Source: Plantago major (Eukaryota; Streptophyta; Magnoliopsida; Lamiales; Plantaginaceae). From it: a stretch of 64,000 bases of DNA. A program made the translations under genes and the position numbers. The stretch spans positions 64,501 to 128,500 of the forward strand of contig JAIFAC010000034.1 of NCBI GenBank assembly GCA_026545765.1, written 5' to 3'. Shown piece by piece: positions 1-10,685 of the stretch (position 1 is its first letter; each line of letters opens with the position of its first letter). Under the pieces are notes generated by a model. It worked only from the letters and a program-made list of their open reading frames with translations. It had not been told where the DNA came from and searched no databases.

Positions 1-1
1 T

Positions 2-1050
2 TGGGTTGTCTTTATGAAGCACAAATCTGATGCTAGGGTGGAGATACCAAACATGCTGAATAAGCTTGAAGTCATGAAAAATGACAAGGTATCTGCAATC
101 AGAACAGACCATGGTACTGAGTTTGTCAACCAGTACATAAAGGAGTTTTGTACCAGCAAAGGTATACAACACCAACTTTCCTCTGTGAGAACACCACAAC
201 AAAATGGTGTTGCAGAAAGGAAAAAATAGAACCCTTAAAGAAGCAGCAAGGACAATGCTAGGTGACAGTGAAATACGTGAAGTTTATTGGGTTGAAGCTG
301 TAAACACATCATGCTACACTCAGAACAGATGTTTGATAAACAAACACCATGACAAGACCCCCTATGAACTCTTGGTTGGTAGACCCCCTAATATCAAACA
401 TCTGAAAGTATTTGGTTGTAGATGTTTTGTTCTTAACAATGGAAAAGAGTATCTAAGAACATTTCAACCAAAGGCAGATGAAGGTGTGTTTCTTGGTTAT
501 TCTATGAATAGCAAAGCATACAGAGTTTACAACAAAAGAACAAAGAAGATTGAAGAATCAGTTCATGTTGTATTCTATGAAGGAAGCAAGAAAACACCCC
601 TTGCTGATGAACTCTCAGAAAGGTTCAAGGAACTAATGTTAAAGGATTCTGAAGAAGAACCCTCAGAAAGGAAAAACATCATTGTGGAAAGAGAGGATGA
701 CTCTGACGAAGAAAGGCATGAAATGCCTAGTAACAACCAGATGATTCTCAGACATGATGAAGAATTTCATATGAGAATTCCAGAAATGGAAACTGAAGAT
801 GTTCATCAGAGAGCTAACTCTAGAAATGACCTCTCTGACAGGCATGTCCCAGAAAGCTCTCACACTGAGCAAGTGTCAGACATTCACCGACCTTCTGTGG
901 AGCAAAATGTCTCAGATACTGAAGAAGTATCAAGTCATAATCATAGTGATTCACATTCAAATCACTTGGATATTGACCCTACTAGCCCTAAACCCATGAT
1001 GAGATGGATCAAGGATCATCCTGCAAAAGATGTGATTGGACCAAGCAATC
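2..1050 (+). pseudogene. pol: Integrase (catalytic core, 5'-truncated by window) and linker of element A
   Basis: Integrase joins element cDNA to the chromosome. The frame is already open at base 2. The second catalytic Asp is seen in the stretch IRTDHGTEFVN, and the catalytic Glu in QQNGVAERK at about 199-228. One extra A in an A-run near 223-228 makes a TAG at 227-229, and the frame resumes in the overlapping ORF from 204, where [11 protein letters not shown] follows. [12 protein letters not shown]...GVFLGYS stretch follows the core at about 440-505. After that comes an acidic, poorly conserved linker (600-1000). The first catalytic Asp and the HHCC zinc finger would lie left of the window. 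The family is certain; the product is broken. Confidence 0.9.
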
Positions 1051-2639
1051 AAGGTGTTAGGACTAGGAGAGCAATAGCTGAAAATGCTAATTCTCTCTTT
1101 GGATGTTTCATCTCAAACAATGAACCTAAAACTATAGAAGAAGCATTAAGAGACCAAGACTGGATCTCTGCAATGCAAGATGAGTTGGATCAGTTTGAGA
1201 GAAACAAAGTCTGGAAACTAGTTCCATTTGTAGAAGGAATATCTGTGATTGGAACTAAGTGGGTTTTCAGAAACAAGATGAATGAATCTGGTGAAATAAC
1301 CAGAAACAAAGCAAGGTTGGTTGCCAAGGGATTCACCCAGACTGAAGGTTTAGATTTTGATGAGTCATATGCACCAGTTGCCAGATTGGATGCAATAAGA
1401 CTCTTTCTGGCCTTTGCAGCTCATAAAGACTTTAAAGTTTATCAGATGGATGTCAAGAGTGCATTTTGAATGGTGAACTCACTGAGCAACCACCTGGCTT
1501 TGAAGTTTCCTCAGAAAGTAGAATGGTCTATAATCTACAGAAAGCTCTATATGGACTGAAACAGGCTCCAAGAGCATGGTATGACACTTTGGCCAAATAC
1601 CTTCTGGAAAGTGGTTTCAAGAAAGGTGAAGTTGATAAAACTTTATTTACTTTAAATCATGATGGGAAACTACTCTTAGTTCAAGTATATGTTGATGACA
1701 TCATATTTGGATCTAAGGACAAGCAACTTTGTGATGACTTTGCAAATCTCATGAAAAGTAAGTTTGAGATGAGCATGATGGGAGAATTGAACTATTTCCT
1801 AGGATTGCAAGTCAAGCAACTCAATGATGGAATATTCATTAGTCAGACAAAGTATGCAAAAGACATGCTCACAAAGTTCAATCTTAAGACTTCTGAAAAG
1901 AATGCTAAGATACCTATGAGCATAGGAACCAAGATGACCTATACTGAATCAGATAAGAGTGTTGATGAACACAAGTATAGGAAATTGATAGGTTCACTAC
2001 TTTACCTTACTGCAAGCAGACCTGATATTCAATATGCAGTTGGAGTGTGTGCTAGATTTCAAACAAATCCAATGCAATCACACTACAACATTGCTATGAA
2101 AATATTAAGGTATGTGAAAGGTACATTAGATGTAGGTTTGTGGTATCCTAAAGAAAGTGGATTGAGTTTGGCTGGTTACTCAGATGCTGATTATGCTGGA
2201 TCAATGCTTGATAGGAAAAGTACCTCAGGAACTTGTCAGTTTCTGGGAACTAGACTTATCTCATGGTTTAGCAAGAAGCAAAACTCAATTGCAACTTCTA
2301 CCACAGAGGCTGAATATATTGCTGTTGGTTGTTGTGCAACACAAATTCTGTGGATTCAACAACAACTCAGAGACTATGGACTCAATAGAGAAAACTTCCA
2401 TTTTTTGTGATAACACAAGTGCTATTGCAATCACACAGAACCCTAACTTCCATGCCAGAACAAAGCACATTGATGTTAGACACCACTTCATCAGAGACCA
2501 TGTTGAGGAAGGCAATATAGAGATACTCAAGATTGGCACAGAAGACCAACTTGCAGATATCTTCACCAAGCCCCTACAAGAAAGTCGGTTCTTGACTTTA
2601 AGACATAATCTTGGATTAATGGAGATGCCTAAGGACTGA
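1051..2639 (+). pseudogene. pol: Reverse transcriptase and RNase H of element A, frameshifted
   Basis: Copia RT (RVT_2 type) begins near [10 protein letters not shown] and runs through [18 protein letters not shown] and MDVKSAF. At about 1465 one base is missing relative to B and C, and about five codons (EEVYV in the relatives) are gone just after it, so the frame shifts from the ORF ending 1469 to the one from 1466. The YVDD active site is intact near 1690. RNase H follows with GYSDADYAG, DRKSTSGTCQFLG and TTEAEY. A second frameshift near 2400 moves to the frame that ends HIDVRHHFIRDHV...DQLADIFTKPLQESR, closing at 2639. Integrase lies just upstream in the copia order. Confidence 0.93.
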
Positions 2640-2694
2640 AAAATGTCCTAAATCTCTAAAGTCTGAGTAAGTGAGGTAGAAAAGAAGTAGGCCT

Positions 2695-2799
2695 CTGAGA
2701 ACAGGTTCTCAGAAAGCCAAGTTGATAAGAAGTGATTCAAAGGTTTCTGAGTAGCAACACTCAGAAAGGAAAAACATTTCTGGAACGGGTATCCAGAAA
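2695..2799 (+). repeat. Three short stem-loops just downstream of pol in element A
   Basis: Loop 1: CTGAGAAC (2695-2702), AG, GTTCTCAG (2705-2712). Loop 2: TTTCTGAGT (2744-2752), AGCAAC, ACTCAGAAA (2759-2767). Loop 3: TTTCTGGA (2777-2784), loop ACGGGTA, TCCAGAAA (2792-2799). All stems are perfect. The ACGGGTA loop recurs at the equivalent place in B and in both C copies, with different but still complementary stems. Confidence 0.85.
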
Positions 2800-3362
2800 G
2801 GCAAAGGTTGGTACACACTCAATAAGTAAATAAGACTAGAACTTACTTACTGAGAGTGGGTCAAATACATTCAAACAACTGAAGCTTCTGACACTTGAAT
2901 TCAGAAATCTATTTAGTCATAAAGAGAAAAAGACACACAATGCCCAAAAAGTATAAGTTATGGAAGTCAAACATGTCCAATGTCTTGTATTTTTGCCATT
3001 TTTATGATAAACAATATAAAGATAAGGACTTGACACTCAGAATGATAAATTCAAACGATTAAGTGTCCTTACTCTTTACTAAGTGACATAATGGATATAA
3101 CTTGTCAAAAATCCATCAAGTCAGCACAATACCATTTTTTGATTGATATCATTACAAGATATTCAATATAAGCCCTTGATGAATAAACGTTTGATCTCAA
3201 CGGTTGAGATTAAAACAAAGCAAGTAATGTCTGTTGAGAAATGCAGACATGGCCCACTACGCATTTAATGAAGGACGTGTGTGATACCACGCCTATGCAG
3301 ATACAAAGACACGCATTCATATTCAATTGTATGTATGTTGTATCTATGTACATTTTGTCTGC

Positions 3363-3372
3363 TATATATATA
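3363..3372 (+). promoter_or_regulatory. TATA box of a probable internal promoter for the aORF
   Basis: TATATATATA stands about 200 bp before the ATG at 3572, followed by GGACTTGGGCAAAAG. Element B has the same arrangement in front of its aORF (minus strand, 15080-15089, then GGATTTTGGCAAAAG). Conservation in position and flank supports a separate transcript for the aORF. No transcription data are available here. Confidence 0.6.
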
Positions 3373-3571
3373 GGACTTGGGCAAAAGACAAACACTTTTA
3401 CCAATTCCGAAATTTCATATTTGCATCAAAACAGCAAAATTTCTTTAGATTTCTGCAAAACCCCTGTTGCAAGCTCAAATTCTTGTGTTTAGTCTTCTGA
3501 AAAGATAGGCTAATCCTGATTAATCTTGCAAAACCCCTCTGAAAACACTCACTCAAGAATCTATATAAGAG

Positions 3572-5182
3572 ATGGCACCCAAGAAGATGACCACCAAGAA
3601 CCCTAAGGCCGCATCATCTGCTCCTGCTGAAAAGCAAGGAGGAAAGGAACTTAAGGTGTTGAATAAACGCCTTCTGGGAAAATTCACACCATCTGACTGG
3701 AACCCAAACCACAAAATGAATTGGGGAGCTTTTCTAGTGAAGAAGTATGTACCAGCAGTCATACCTTCAAGACCAGATAGGAAACTGATATTGGGGATGC
3801 TGAAAAGTTCCCATATCTTCAAGTTTCTGTCTGCTGCACCCAGTGGACTATCCACACTAGATGTGCTGGAGTTCTATAACAACTCCAAAATCTTCACAAA
3901 GGTTGTGAATGATGAAGAAGAGAAATACATGCAGACTGAAGTTCAAGGACAAGAAATTGTCCTAGACTACAAGACTTTCTGCAAGATATTCCGATTGAAA
4001 AATCGAGGAACAATTGAAGACATCAACATCAAGGATGCTTCCATGATCCAAGGTGTTAAAGAGCTATTTGAAGCAATCCAATTAGAGAATGCAAAGGGTT
4101 GCCCAGGAGAATTTGTTCTGAAAGACATCAGAACTAGTCATCTCCAGAAACACTGGAGTACTTTAGCTCTCATTCTGGTCCGTTGCTTTGATGGCAACAA
4201 AGGTGGAGTGGACCAGATAAGCATGGAGAGATGGATGATGATGCATCTTCAAAACAAGAAGGATGAAGGGCAGGAAACCCACTTTAATTGGGGGAAGTAC
4301 GCCTTCAACAAATTCCTTGTACATATTGAGGAATTTGAGCCCAAAATCATCAATGGCCTTGCTGAGCCAAAGGCCAATATGCACTTTGGCCTCAGAATTT
4401 GTGACATTCTGGAAACAATGGGAATCACTCTCAGAGAGAGGCAGGAAATCCCAGTCACCAACTCCCTTTTAAGACACGCCTTTGAAGAAAAGGAGAGACT
4501 TGCTGCTGAGAAAGCACTCATAGAGGTAGAAGAAGAAGAAACTGCCCAGCAAGGTGATGAGGTTTCTAAGCCAGCTTCAGCTCAACCTCAAACTGCCAAG
4601 AGAAATAGGACTCAACATAGAAGAGTACCTAAGCCCCAACAAAAGGAAAAGAAGCACAACCTTCTGGAGACAAGGTCTCAAAATGTTGTTCGCCCAGAAA
4701 GGCGGTTCCAGAAAGCACCAAAGATTATGTGCCAGGCAGCTCCAGAACTATCAATGGATGACCGCAACATTATAGATGGGTCAGCTCCCAATCTGGACAG
4801 TGACTTTGAAGAGGATGAACAAATCCTAGAGGCACTCAAGAGGTCCAAGATAGAAACACATGGAGGAGCATCTAGCTCAGCTCCTCAAGGTCAAAGGAAC
4901 ACTTCTGCCCAGCAGGAAGAAGAAGGCCTGGGAGAAGAAAATAGAATGATGGAAGATGTCGCCATTGCTTCCACATTCACAATGCCAACACTTAATGTTG
5001 CTGAAGAAAATACTGTTTTACCACAGATTCCTCAACCTTCTGAGAGAGCTCAACTCTCAGAAAGGGATCAAACTGAGATGGAGACTCAGAATGTTACTGC
5101 AGAGGAGACCAACAATGAGCACAGAGAGACTGTGGAATCACCACAAGTCCAAGAGACCAATGGCCAGCCTGACCCTATTCAG
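3572..5182 (+). CDS. aORF exon 1: SIRE-type accessory protein, N-terminal part
   Basis: This 537-codon exon starts at ATG 3572 and ends in phase 0 before a GTAGCA donor at 5183. The frame itself runs 24 bp further, to a stop at 5206. The protein starts MAPKK. Residues of about 50-300 form a conserved block also found in G (44055): a WGAFLVKKY-like stretch, IFKF...PSGLSTLDVLEFYNNS, GGVDQISMERW and FNWGKYAFNKF. It resembles proteins filed as putative plant transposon proteins; no enzymatic motif is visible. The remainder is acidic and Gln/Glu-rich with basic patches near residue 350. Function is unknown. SIRE-like elements carry a gene here that is sometimes called envelope-like, but I see no signal peptide or membrane segment. 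Confidence 0.7.
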
Positions 5183-6060
5183 GTAGCAAAAGTAGTTTGT
5201 ATCTAACTTGTCAACATTAAAATGTTAACTTGTTACTCATAAGCTTCATTTGTTACAGGCCAACATGGAGACACACTTTCAGGGGGAAGTTAATTTGTCC
5301 ACCCCTCTGAATGAAGAAGAGGTTCCTCCAACCTCAGAACAACAAGAAGAGCCTGTCCTACAGGTAGTTAAGCTATCTCTGAATAAGAAATAACTTGCTT
5401 GAAATATTCATATCTTTTGTTCTAAATTCTTTTTGTGTCTTATTTAGGCTCCAACTGAGGAAGTAGTGGTGGTGGAAACAACACCCCAAAACCAAGAGAT
5501 TCCAGAGGCTGAAAAGCTCTCTGAGGAAGTATTTACTGAGCCTTCTACTGAGAAGGTAAGTAATCAGTAATAGTCTCCTTCAAGAATGCTCTAGAAAACC
5601 CACGACTAAATCTCTTATGTTTGTTCTTACAGGCTCAGTCAGAAGAACACTTGGAAGGAGAGACAGTGGTCTTATCTCCTCCAAAAGAAACTCGCAATGC
5701 TGAAGAAGCAGAGTCAGCATAAAAGGTTCCAGAAACCCCCAAGGTTTCTGAGAAAGATGCCACTGAGCTTCCTCACTTGGAAGTAAGTGAAGTCTCAGAA
5801 AGCATTTTTCCACTTATCTTTTTTGTTAACAATTTCTAAACATATTTGATTTTAATTCTTAGGTTCAAGCAGAAAGAAAGGTTGATGAGGATCAGACTTC
5901 TCCTCACAACAAGGTATATGAGGCCTCTGTGCCCAAACAAGCAGAAGTCCAAGCAGATGAGCCTAGTGTTTCTACACAGGTATGCTCAGAAAGTTTACTT
6001 TTGCACACAGATACTAACACAAGTGGTTTGAACAAAGCTAACTTGATCCCTTTCTTTCAG
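5183..6060 (+). CDS. aORF exons 2-5 with introns 1-5
   Basis: The frame closes after exon 1, but a GT-AG reading restores it. Exons: 5259-5363 (35 codons), 5448-5555 (36), 5633-5782 (50) and 5863-5979 (39). Introns: 5183-5258, 5364-5447, 5556-5632, 5783-5862 and 5980-6060, which are 76-84 bp, T-rich before the acceptor, and all phase 0. Donors include GTAAGT twice; acceptors are TTACAG, ATTTAG, TTACAG, TCTTAG and TTTCAG. Exons 2-4 begin GCC or GCT and exon 5 begins GTTCAA, and all code Glu/Pro/Ser-rich peptide. B has the same exon series with nearly the same sizes. A TAA at 5720-5722 interrupts exon 4. Splicing is inferred from sequence only. Confidence 0.65.
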
Positions 6061-8886
6061 GCTCAAAGTCTAGTGCCAGTTAATTTACTGAAAGCCTTCC
6101 AGAAGCACACTTTAAAGAAACATCTCAAGTGTTTCAGACAAAGATTGAAACTCAGAAAGGCTGACCTTTCTGAAGTAGCCAGAGTAATCGACGTCCCAGA
6201 GAAGAGAGCAATCGCCTTCAATCTGGAGGATCACATCCATGCATTGTTCCCAACAAAGTCCTACTCATTTGCCACTCTGATGCATGAAGACTTCATTCAT
6301 GAAGTAGCACAATGACTTACAGCAGATTTCAAGTCTCCGGATGCTCAAACCCATGAGCAGATGGTGACCCATCCTGCCTTGCCCAACAAGCTAACAACCT
6401 ACCCAACTAAGCAAGAGGAAGTTAATGGGAGGATGATCACACTTCCTGATGTGATCAACCTGGTTTCTGAAGATGAGGAAGAGATGGATGAAAATGATTA
6501 TCAAGAACCTCCCTCTGAGCATCCAAACCAAGAAGCAAAGAACAAGAGTGATGATGATGATTATGACCAGAATGATGATCCTCAACCTGGACAAGGTGGG
6601 ATTCAGAAAGCCAACAACGGAAGTGGAGAATAGGCTATTCCTTCCAATGTTCAGAGAACCCCATCATCATCACCTCCCAAGTCTCATCAAGATATCCAAC
6701 AGGCTGAGCACAATGATGCCATAGAAGAAATTTCAGCCGTTGAGTTCAGGATTGAACAACTCAGAAAGGTGTTCGAAGAAGAAAAGAGAATCAACATTGA
6801 GTGTGAAGCTCTTGTTGATTAAAAGGAGGCCAAGATTCAAAAGCTCAGAGAAGCTAATGCTACTGAATTGGCCCTTCTGGATGAGCAAAGAAATCTGAAG
6901 AATGCCATTGTTGTCACAGCTGCTGAGATAGATGCCATGGATGGCAATGATGATGAAGAGCATGATGCTGAGGCTGCATAAGAAAGACCTTCTACATCCT
7001 CTCAGAAGGCCAGCATACTCCAAGTCAAACAAAAGATGTTAGCCAACTTGCAAACAATCCCAGAGAAGGATTATGAGAGTGATGCTGAAGAAGAACGCAA
7101 CTTGATTACTGCAGAAGAAGATGAGAGATTTATCACTCAACAAAAGAGAGCCCTACTTGCTCCTCATATCTTCTCTGCACCAGGTAGTTCAAGAAGTGAA
7201 GAGCCCCGTGCAAGGAACAGTGTCTTTTTGGAACTCAGAGAGACACTAGTTTCCCAAGACACATAAGTGCTAAAATCCGTCCCAGAAGAGATGAAGCCAT
7301 TGGCTGCTGCTTTACTCAACAGAGCAACCAGCATAGCTCTCTCTCAGAAAGACCTAGGGTTGGTCAGGGATGAGGATTGTAACAATGCTAATGCAGCATT
7401 GAATGAAGCCAACCATGCTGTCCTGCAAGCCAACGCCATCCTAAGGCCGCTTGAAGAGCTCAACAGAAAGGAGCAGGAACTGGTTAGGTAGAACAAAGAG
7501 CTGAAGAAGGAACTTCAAGAATTAGTCAGGGTGCACAACAATCTCCAAAAAAACTTTGAATCACTCTCTGAAGCTTATGCTATCATGAGTCAGTCATTCA
7601 TGACTAAGGGGGAAGAGATGCCTTAGAAAGGCAGAGGAAGAAAAAGAAAACAATCAAATCCTCCCTCCTCAAGTCAACTTATCATTAAGGACACCACTGG
7701 AGACACCCTTGCTGAAGAAGTTGTTCCAAATCAACCAGCCAGAAGGCTGACGAGTATGATAACTAAGGGAGCCAAGTCCCTTAGAATCTCAGAATAGAAG
7801 AAGACTTCTGAAGAAGAAGAGAAGGAAGAAGGAGAAGTGAGAGGCCAAGAAAGCTGCAAGTCTCCAATTTTGAACTTCAATGATGATGAGGATGATTCTG
7901 ACACAGATGAACATCCACTTCACAAGAAAAGGAGACAAGCACCTACTTCACAACCTCCTCTGGCAGCAAAGCCCTTAGCAGCCAGAACTCCTTCTGGCAA
8001 CACCAAGTCTATACAAGGAGGATCTACCAGCACAGCCCCAAGGCAAGAGGAAAAACTCAGAAGATCTCCTGGCAGAAGGCCACCAGATAGAAGATCAAGG
8101 AGGGACACACAGTTTGGCAGAGTAAACACAAGTACTCATCAAGAAAGGCCAGCTGCTGCCCAAATTGAATATGTGAAGACCAGCAATGAAGAGTCTTCAT
8201 ATAGGTGCATTCATAATAGGAGTGGATTTTGGTTCCTTGAGTTACAACATCTACTAGTCAACAAAAGGTTTCCAACTCCTATCTTCAACCAGATCTTGGA
8301 ATGGAGAAAAGACAGGCCAGATTTGCTAAAACCTGATCATCTCTATGCCTGACTAAACTTCGAAGTAGAAAAGAGGAATGAAGCCAGAAAGATGGATCTT
8401 TCTTTTGCCTGTCCTTACCCCAAGCCAGAGATGTGCACAAGGTAAGAAAATTAGATGGTTCTTTCAGCAAGTAGAACAAGCTAGGTGTTCATCCCTATGA
8501 ATCATTCTACATGACAAAGGATGAATATCTGGATGACATTCATTACTTGGAGGAAATCTACAAGTACTTCAAACCATCTGAGCTGTAAGTAGACCATGCC
8601 TAGGTCTGGGGAAAATATTTCTGGGTCAAACACTTCATCAAGAAGAACTACAATCTTGGTAAGAGCTACAAGGAGATTTGTGAGCTATCCAGAAAGACAG
8701 AACTATCTGTCAGAAGGATACTCTATGAATATGTCCAAGACTGTAGAGAAGTGGATGACAACATCAAATAATCCAGAAAGGGTGCTGAAGAACTTGAGGT
8801 ATCTGAACCCAAGTTGCATTTCAGAAGACTTGAAGACTAGTAACATTAGAATACTCTCTTGGACCTTGGATTCTCCTTTGTTCTAA
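6061..8886 (+). pseudogene. aORF large 3' exon: acidic and coiled-coil C-terminal part, decayed
   Basis: Starts with GCTCAA after the TTTCAG acceptor at 6060, and the start is co-linear with B. First comes a Lys-rich stretch LKKHLKCF near 6115, then Asp/Glu-rich runs (6465-6600). Heptad-like helices follow: IEQLRKVFEEEKR near 6750 and ELNRKEQELVR...KELKKELQELV near 7455-7530. A basic patch KKRRQ lies near 7925 and AAKPLAARTPSGNTKS near 7970. Stops interrupt it at 6313, 6631, 6820, 6979, 7264, 7489 and 7623, and frameshifts lie after 8352. The 7489 stop is TAG where B has CAG. The tail to 8886 still shows related peptide in shifted frames. Function is unknown. Confidence 0.6.
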
Positions 8887-9188
8887 TTTACTTAGTATGT
8901 TTTGTTATTTTTTGTAATCTTGCTGATTGTTTCTAAATTTCTCTATCTGTAAAAGTTGCATCTTATTCTGTAAACTGTACCTATCTGAAGATCATACTCT
9001 CAGATACATTCTAATAGATGACAACTTATCAGCAAAGATCACTTCTTGTGATTTGGTTGATGTTTACTTTCTGCACTTAATTCAACTAAAATTGAATATC
9101 ATTTGAAATGATTAAGTGGTGGATTGTTTTCTCTTCCAGGATTACAAATTTGTAATAGGACTTAAAAGATAGTCATGGATGACTGATC
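8887..9188 (+). other. 3' untranslated stretch of element A before the PPT
   Basis: About 300 bp of T-rich non-coding sequence between the last aORF remnant and the polypurine tract. I see no gene or clear repeat in it. Confidence 0.6.
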
Positions 9189-9203
9189 AAAAAGGGGGAA
9201 ATT
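9189..9203 (+). other. Polypurine tract of element A
   Basis: AAAAAGGGGGAAATT lies directly before the TG of the 3' LTR at 9204. This is the expected primer site for plus-strand synthesis. Confidence 0.88.
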
Positions 9204-9781
9204 TGTTAGGAATATCTGTTAGTATTTTGATCACTCATCACATGTTCTTATCTTAGCCAGAAAGGTGATTAAGTACTCTTGGTTCACTTGAACATTGTAA
9301 AAGAGGAAGTCACTGAGTATGATTAGTCTAGTAAATCTTGTATTTGGATTATAGGTCTCTAAGTGTAATTTTTATTTCTACAAGACCATGAAGATCAATC
9401 CTAGCAATGGAGCTTTTCTGAAGATTAGAAGACTGAAGATTGCACAAGATTTATGAAGATATCGAGGTTTAGTCTAACTCAGAAAGACTATGTCCTTAAT
9501 CCTTTCTTAAGTATATTTACTTACTTTTGAAATATGATTCTGGACATATGACATCATGAGTATGGAGCATGCAAGCCATCAGAAAGGCTCATGTATCCCC
9601 GTTGAAGACTACAGGACAAGAAATAGTACAAGTGCATTAATTGCATCAGCAGAAAAGCCGCTGAACCACAGTCCTCTCTGAGACATGAGACAAGGACTTC
9701 TGAGTACTCATTTCAAGATAAGTATGGACTGAATTTGAATTGTGTCTAACAGATATCATTCTAACAACTCTCAAATTCATC

Positions 9782-9790
9782 TATATATAT
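9782..9790 (+). promoter_or_regulatory. TATA box in the LTR of element A
   Basis: TATATATAT is followed by CACACACTTAGATGCTGAG. B's LTR has TATAAATA at the matching position, before CAACACTTAGAATGC. This is likely the core promoter for the genomic RNA. Confidence 0.6.
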
Positions 9791-10165
9791 CACACACTTA
9801 GATGCTGAGAAATACACCTTAGAACGCTCTATCTTGCAAACTTACCATCAAGCAAAGTATTCTCTCAAGCACTCTACTACCCTTTCTGAAAGCTTTATGT
9901 TGCTCGAAGAATCACTAGTAGTTCTATGTTGTCCTGAACCTTAACAAGAGATTGTTATTCGTGAAAGAGTTGAACTATCAGATACCCTTTCTGAAGCTCA
10001 TTCCCCAGAACGGACATCAATTACTTGGGTCAGTAAAGAGCAGACTGCCATCCAATGAACAAGTGTATTAAGTAGTCTTGTTCTATTAGGCTCTCTGAAA
10101 ACATAACTGAAATGTTATACGAGAAGCCTCTCTGACAAACCTTATAACCAACACCATCAAGGCGT

Positions 10166-10324
10166 GGAGTAGAGGAAGTACTTGATTTGGGAAATCAAGG
10201 AATAACTCCAAGGTTATCGGAGTAGAGGAAGTACTTGATTTGGGAAATCAAGGAATAACTCCAAGGTTATCTGAGTAGAGGAAGTACTTAGCTCTAGGAG
10301 CTGGGGAATAACTCAGGGGGAACA
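10166..10324 (+). repeat. 53-bp tandem repeat (3 units) in the LTR of A, each with a hairpin
   Basis: Units begin at about 10166, 10219 and 10272, each starting at or near GAGTAGAGGAAGTACTT. Units 1 and 2 carry the hairpin CTTGATTT-GGG-AAATCAAG; unit 3 carries AGCTC-TAG-GAGCT. LTRs of B (about 22110-22275) and C (about 63055-63160) hold a matching array with CTTAGTTT-GGG-AAACTAAG on their sense strand. The repeat probably lies in the transcribed leader, as it is downstream of the TATA box. Confidence 0.85.
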
Positions 10325-10685
10325 TTTGGTTGGGAACCATTTGTTTAAGAATCTTAGAATAGGATTATTGTAAGGTGAACTCAATTATCTGTTCTAGTGA
10401 ATTCTAGGTCTCAGAAAGATCGAAGTGGATTAGTGTGAGGATTACGCCACCTCCAGATACCACTATACTTGCTGTGTCATTTACCTTTCTGTATTTACAC
10501 TTCAGCAAAGCACACACACATACTTATTGTTTCTGCACTTACCTATCTTAAAGTCTTCCGTGCTCTGAATTTGAGTATCAGAAACCCCCAGGTTTCTGAG
10601 AAACTGTGTTTATCGACTAAAGTTTTAAAAGATTATTCACTCCCCCCCCTTCTAGTATTTTACTTTGCCGTTATCTGGACGAACA

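Larger units (their letters stand above)
2640..3571 (+). other. Post-pol non-coding region of element A
   Basis: No gene is seen here. The segment holds three stem-loops at 2695-2799 and a TATA box at 3363. Between them is AT-rich sequence homologous to the same region of B (14891-15721), C-left and G, including a shared stretch with CAACGGTTGAGATTAAAAC near 3200 that recurs in G near 43750. The short ORFs in this stretch are not shared between elements, and I regard them as chance. Confidence 0.7.
1..10685 (+). mobile_element. Element A: SIRE-type Ty1/copia retrotransposon, 5' end outside window
   Basis: The order is integrase, RT, RNase H, a long accessory ORF, a polypurine tract and a 3' LTR. 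That is the copia order with the extra 3' gene typical of SIRE/Maximus-type elements. The 3' LTR ends CA at 10685, and the next bases (GACTT, 10686-10690) should be one copy of the 5-bp target duplication, the other lying left of the window. Sequence right of 10685 continues an aORF reading frame of element B on the opposite strand, so A is inserted in B. The element is decayed, with frameshifts in integrase, RT and RNase H and several stops in the aORF. Confidence 0.93.
9204..10685 (+). repeat. 3' LTR of element A (1482 bp)
   Basis: Starts TGTTAGGAATATC and ends TTATCTGGACGAACA. B's 5' LTR on the minus strand has matching ends (TGTTAGTAATATC and TTATCTGGACCAACA), so the limits are firm. It contains a TATA box near 9782 and a 53-bp tandem repeat. 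A C-tract precedes the CTTCTAGTATTTTACTTTGCCG stretch close to the end. A and B LTRs are related but clearly diverged. Confidence 0.92.

Noticed and set aside
3572..8886. aORF as an envelope gene
   Set aside because: SIRE-type 3' genes are sometimes called envelope-like, but I see no signal peptide, transmembrane segment or cleavage site in A, B or G.
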